A DNA stretch of 20,184 nt from Phytophthora quininea (Eukaryota; Oomycota; Peronosporomycetes; Peronosporales; Peronosporaceae). Within the stretch, counting starts at the first letter, position 1. The number at the start of each line of letters is the position of its first letter. The notes under the pieces were generated by a model. The model was not told the DNA's origin. It did not search any database and saw only the letters and a list, made by a program, of their open reading frames with translations. Location: the NCBI GenBank assembly GCA_011947345.1, contig JAAVTG010000820.1, forward strand, positions 1 to 20,184, given 5' to 3'. The translations under genes were made by a program, and so were the position numbers. Below, one piece after another: positions 18,275-20,184 of this stretch.

Positions 18275-20184
18275 ATGGGGGTGTATTGGCCAAGACTCCC
18301 ACGGGGAATGCTGTTGGTGTGACAGCTAAAGGCGTCTTCGCGCCGTCCTCACCGACGAATTCACGCACTATCGTACCAGTCCCAAGCGACGAGCAGCTGG
18401 ATCTGGAGGAAGAGCAGCAGCAGAAGAGGTAGCGTAACAAAAGGCAACTTAAACGTTTTCATTATCATATAAATTTGATCATTTCATCAGGGAGGAAGAA
18501 GCTGCCGAGAAGCAAAAGGCTGCAGTCACTCATGTGGTGGAGAACCTGTTCCCATATGCACCAGTGACTGTGCAGACGCAAAAATATCCAAGCTCCAGTG
18601 CCAAAGCAGGTCAAGCCTATCTGTGGATCACTGTGGACGAGGCCGAGATCAAGAAAAGAGGCCTTGGTGCCAGCCCCGTCCGCTATCCTGTAGGTGTAGC
18701 AGTGGACACAGACGGCAATGTCTTCGTGTCGGAGGCTGGCAGCACCCCAAAGGCTAACGCTAATAGCTCCACGATGCCGTACAAGATTTCTGCGGATAGT
18801 ATCATGGATTATTCAGCTACCAAGCAACCACCACCCGTGCTAAAACCGCCAAAGTTGGTGGAGGCATCGCAAAATGAGTTGGTTGTCAAGTGGAAGAAGT
18901 CGTTGGACTCGACTGTGGATCGCTACGAAGTGCAGTATCGCAAGGCTGACAGTCCAAACACTACGTGGGCGGGGCTGGCAGTAGTCACAGCATGGAAGCA
19001 CGTGAGTTTGCATGGCGTTCGATGTAATACACCGTTCGACTTCCGAGTTCGCGCTCGAAATGCTGCTGGGTGGAACGAATATAGTGAGCCCAGCGAAGTG
19101 CTTTGGACTTTGCCGGGTCCTCCCGATATGCCTCGACAGCCGATTGCTGGTGTTGTCACCAATACCTATGCCAGCATTTTCTGGTTCCCAGTCGAAGCTA
19201 ATGGCGCTCTTCCCGTGATATATACTCGAAATGAGAGAAAGCAGTGGGAGTCAGCAGTCGTCGTTCGCTCAAGTCTATGAAGGGCCGGGCACTGGGTTCG
19301 TTGTGAGCCATTTAACGCCCAAAACTACCTACACATTCCGTCTCCAAGCTTCTAACAGCGTTGGTGCTACGGGCTTTATCGAGAGTAGAACAGTGAAAAC
19401 CATGGCATACGGGAAACCGGAAATTGTGGAGCTTACAAACGCTGAGAAGACTGCAGCCTACGATCGCTGGGTGCAATGCTGGGACCCGAAGACGGAGCAG
19501 GTATTCTACTTTAATAAATTCACAAGTCAACGTGTTACGGAAGAACCTCCTGAGCTCGCAGGTGTACGGGAGGAAAAGGGCCTCGTAAACGTTGAAGAAA
19601 CTCCGGACATGATATTCCGTCGGAAGAGATTTCGCTTTCATCGTGAACTGCGGCAAGGAGTACAAGGGCTTGGGAATGTTATGCGAATTGAACTGCAGAG
19701 AGAATCCATGTTTGATGGCACAATGAAATTCTTCCAAAAATTGACGAAGGCAGATTTGGTGGCCAAACCCAAGATCTCATTTGAAAACGAGCCAGGAATC
19801 GATTCTGGCGGTCTGTCGAAGGATTGGTTCTTACAGGTGTCCAAACTTTCAACCGACAAAACTCGAGGTTTGTTTAAGCTGTGTGATGGGGGCTGTACGC
19901 TATCGATCTCACGTCGTCACAGCAAGCGACACAGCAATATAAGTTTCTAGGGAAATTCATCGCCAAGGCCATTTTTGATCGCCAGACACTGGATTTACCG
20001 TTCTGTGATGTCGTGTACAGGCATTTGCTTCAAATGCCCTCTGTGGTATGGACGACCTTCGTCAAATGGATTCGCAGTATCATAAATCTTTGGTGTGGAT
20101 GCTTGAGAATGACATTGCGGACATTCTTGATGAGACTTTCAGTGTTGAGGTTGAAGGATCCGGGAGTAAGAAACCCACGGTCGT
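18275..20184 (+). CDS. FN3-FN3-WW-HECT E3 ubiquitin ligase, N-terminal part (runs off window)
   Basis: Exon 1 begins near ATG 18275. An intron at 18429-18490 (GT...CATCAG, 62 nt) joins in frame to the acidic stretch EEEAAEKQKAA. Domains in order are a region with VRYPVGVAVDTDGNVFVSEAG; FN3-1 (PPKLVEASQNELVVKWKKS to NAAGWNEYSEPSEV); FN3-2 (GPPDMPRQPIAGVVTNTYAS to ASNSVGATGF); a WW-like segment (RWVQCWDPKTEQVFYFNKFT) whose second Trp is missing; and the HECT N-lobe (MRIELQRESMFDG, FENEPGIDSGGLSKDWF, FLGKFIAKAIFDRQTLDLPF). The catalytic cysteine lobe lies beyond the window. Frame breaks occur at GGGGG 18277-18281, a TA repeat at 19218-19224 (two bases), GGGGG 19888-19892 and GG 20045-20046. All are at short runs and the domains are otherwise well conserved. 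HECT ligases transfer ubiquitin through a thioester. Substrates are unknown. Confidence 0.82.

Noticed and set aside
18678..18744. NHL or beta-propeller repeat in the HECT gene (VRYPVGVAVDTDGNVFVSEAG)
   Set aside because: The phrase resembles one NHL repeat, but only a single unit is visible, so no propeller domain is called.

Overview
The window reads as nuclear DNA of an oomycete, most likely Phytophthora or a close relative. The grounds are very short introns (about 60-90 nt, GT...YAG), dense genes with 36-200 nt gaps, Helitron DNA carrying a Pif1-type helicase remnant, GC-rich third positions that leave long antisense ORFs, Inr-like TCATTYY motifs just upstream of starts, and a gene mix (SANT/NAM-like protein, HECT ligase with FN3 and WW, mitochondrial aldonolactone oxidase) that fits oomycetes. 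The species cannot be fixed from the sequence alone.

Positions 1-6075 are three head-to-tail copies of a ~2.04 kb non-autonomous Helitron. Each copy has a TC start, a GC-rich zinc-ribbon ORF, a decayed C-terminal fragment of a Helitron helicase, and a 3' hairpin followed by CTAG. The junctions are direct (CTAG|TC), with no host DNA between copies. Positions 6076-6502 are the upstream flank of the next gene.

Positions 6503-11788 hold three tandem paralogues (+ strand) of a polytopic membrane protein that I do not recognise by name. It has an N-terminal anchor, a four-cysteine ectodomain, several membrane segments and a conserved C-terminal domain with an APCCVDTT signature. The middle copy has two single-base frame breaks.

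Positions 11825-13943 (- strand) hold an NKAP-family nuclear protein and a small membrane-anchored protein with a BAG-like C-terminus (three exons). A 99-bp divergent promoter separates the latter from a SANT/NAM-like DNA-binding protein (+, 14043-15095). Positions 15477-17172 (-) encode a mitochondrial aldonolactone oxidase of the D-arabinono/L-galactonolactone family, and 17362-18117 (-) a dienelactone hydrolase. From 18275 to the window end (+) runs a FN3-FN3-WW-HECT ubiquitin ligase, cut off before its catalytic lobe.

A pattern cuts across the window. Four otherwise well-conserved genes (middle paralogue, NKAP, aldonolactone oxidase, HECT) carry about 14 small frame breaks. Nearly all are one-base contractions of short homopolymers, with no nonsense substitutions. 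After accounting for these, NKAP and the oxidase have lengths divisible by three and normal for their families. Sequencing or assembly homopolymer error is the simplest explanation, and these genes should not be called pseudogenes on this sequence alone. No convincing new defence or biosynthetic system is visible. The most unusual items are the Helitron concatemer with its conserved zinc-ribbon ORF, and the tandem membrane-protein family.
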